Assembly (NCBI RefSeq): GCF_041296385.1
Contig: NC_091020.1
Span: 29,964,001 to 30,028,000 of the forward strand
DNA length: 64,000 bases
Direction of reading: 5' to 3'
DNA from: Aphelocoma coerulescens
Lineage: Eukaryota > Chordata > Aves > Passeriformes > Corvidae
The position numbers were made by a program, and so were the translations under genes. Shown piece by piece: positions 62,626 to 64,000 of the stretch; the first letter of the stretch is position 1; each line of letters starts with the position of its first letter. Under the pieces are notes generated by a model. It did not search any database. It was not told the origin of the DNA and saw only the letters and a list, made by a program, of their open reading frames with translations.

Positions 62626-64000
62626 ATGTACAGGAACCAAACACTGACATAAAAGAAACAGACTGATGGGAAATTCTCTAACTACAGAACATTTAAAGCC
62701 TTCTAAATAAAGGACATCAATATCCACAATTCTCTTTTCCTTTGTTTTTTACTAAACATGGTTTTACTTCTCTGCTTACCAAATCTCAGAAGGTCATCTC
62801 TTGAGTATTTGTGTGCCTGTGAACTCTGTTCTTAATTTCTTTGCTCCCCCTCTTCATATACATGACAGAATATTTCTGTACTATTAGGTAACATAAGGTC
62901 TCAGTCACTGGAATACCCCAGTTGTTCATGTGTTGAGATTTAGGGGTTTTTTTTCACCTGATTGCTCGAAAGACTCTAGCAGCAGAGGCCAATGCATTGA
63001 CCCTTATCAATGCCCTTTTTCTAGAGACGATTTTGTATTTCCACTACTGCAACCACAAAAATTGCTGGACAAAACAGCATCTGTACCCTTAGTAAGTGAA
63101 CTGAATGACTGAAAATATTTGACTTTACAGTGGGTAACTTATGTGTAGCTGAGTCTCTGAAAGCTGGAAACTAAAGAGGAAATGAAGCCAAAGAAACCAC
63201 AGAGGTCAAGACTTCTAGAGAAGTCCATATTTAAACACTTAAGCAAATAGTTGGTTCCTCTACAACAGCTCTGACCTATACCTAAAATGAAGGTAATTAC
63301 AAGTTTCTGGTTGTTCAGTTAATAGCTGAATTCAGAACAGAATCTAGACTGGTGACTCTGAGGCCAGCATCCAATCTGTGGAAAAGCAGTGTCTAACCAG
63401 GAATCATTTAATGCATGACTGTCAGTTCCTCTCACAGAAAGAGAGAGGTTTAAAAAGATAAAAAAAGGAGAAAAAACCCAGTAGGAAAAGGAGCTGAAAA
63501 TATCATCTGCCTGAGCCAATGTGATATGACAACAATTTGAAGGAGTGGATCAATTTCTAACATAAAGCATTACTTGTAGGCAAGATCTTTCCTCTGAACA
63601 CTGTCTCCAAGAAGGTCTGCAAGAACAAACTTCTTGTCCCCATATGCAATAAAAGGATGAACCAGCTCAGCCATCTCTGAAGCTGCTCTTTGTACCATGC
63701 TGTAGTGCAGAATAACTTGCACAGGACAAGGATATTTGTCAAGAGTTTGGAAATTACGGTTTTCAGAGCTGGGGAATAACTCAAAACTGCATTTTCAGTA
63801 TGTGAAAATTAATGCAAAGGACTTCCAACAAGTCTATCACCACAGATTTCATATGTATGGGATAACATCATGTTGTGCAAATACCTGCTCATCTCCACCT
63901 CTAAGTTATTATCAGTGCTTACTGATAAAGAAATGCAGATCACATGAGAAGATAAAATTAATGGGATTTTATGAATTTAACCCAAAATATCTTCCAACTA

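Larger units (their letters stand above)
21265..64000 (-). other. GFRA1: GFRA1 intron, partial (upstream of the 340-base exon), at least 42.7 kb
   Basis: No domain 1 coding exon was recognised on the minus strand between 21265 and 64000, so the intron is at least 42,736 bases long. In mammals a 15-base alternative exon encoding DVFQQ precedes the 340-base exon (established knowledge). A visual search for its reverse complement in this stretch gave no match, but such a small exon is easily missed. Besides the repeats listed separately, the sequence is AT-rich and unremarkable. Regions 27.2-36.4 kb, 36.9-47.8 kb and 47.9-55.7 kb show no repeat or gene I can name apart from small simple repeats. 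Confidence 0.85.

Noticed and set aside
62387..62647. 86-codon plus-strand open frame
   Set aside because: It is the antisense translation of a CR1 3' tail.

Overview
The window looks like vertebrate nuclear DNA, most probably from a bird. It is an internal piece of one large gene, GFRA1 (GDNF family receptor alpha-1), transcribed from the minus strand. Two coding exons can be read with exact splice sites: a 340-base exon (20925..21264) and a 110-base exon (4192..4301). Their translations join in frame across a 16,623-base intron into one continuous cysteine-rich receptor segment: GDNF/GAS1-type domain 2 and the first part of domain 3. The avian assignment rests on the CR1 retrotransposon tails (14107..14440, 62258..62625, 26983..27110), the low repeat density, and exon wording that matches what I recall of chicken GFRA1 more closely than mammalian GFRA1.

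Layout, read in the gene's direction (high to low coordinates). 64000..21265 is at least 42.7 kb of one intron upstream of the 340-base exon. It contains old LINE relics, one well-preserved CR1 tail, simple repeats and a GC-rich patch with an 11-base minisatellite. 21264..20925 is the domain 2 exon. 20924..4302 is a complete intron with a CR1 tail, a MIR-like relic and simple repeats. 4301..4192 is the domain 3 exon. 4191..1 is the start of the next intron. The exons for the signal peptide and domain 1 should lie beyond 64000. Those for the rest of domain 3, the C-terminal tail and the GPI signal should lie before position 1.

No second gene, tRNA, rRNA, CRISPR array, operon or complete mobile element was recognised. 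The remaining open reading frames are short or low in complexity, overlap repeats, or lack any recognisable protein family, and I treat them as chance. I found no convincing new biological system. The items most worth checking are a possible N-glycosylation site in domain 2, a very old L3/CR1-type LINE relic with recognisable reverse-transcriptase motifs, and some local tandem repeats.
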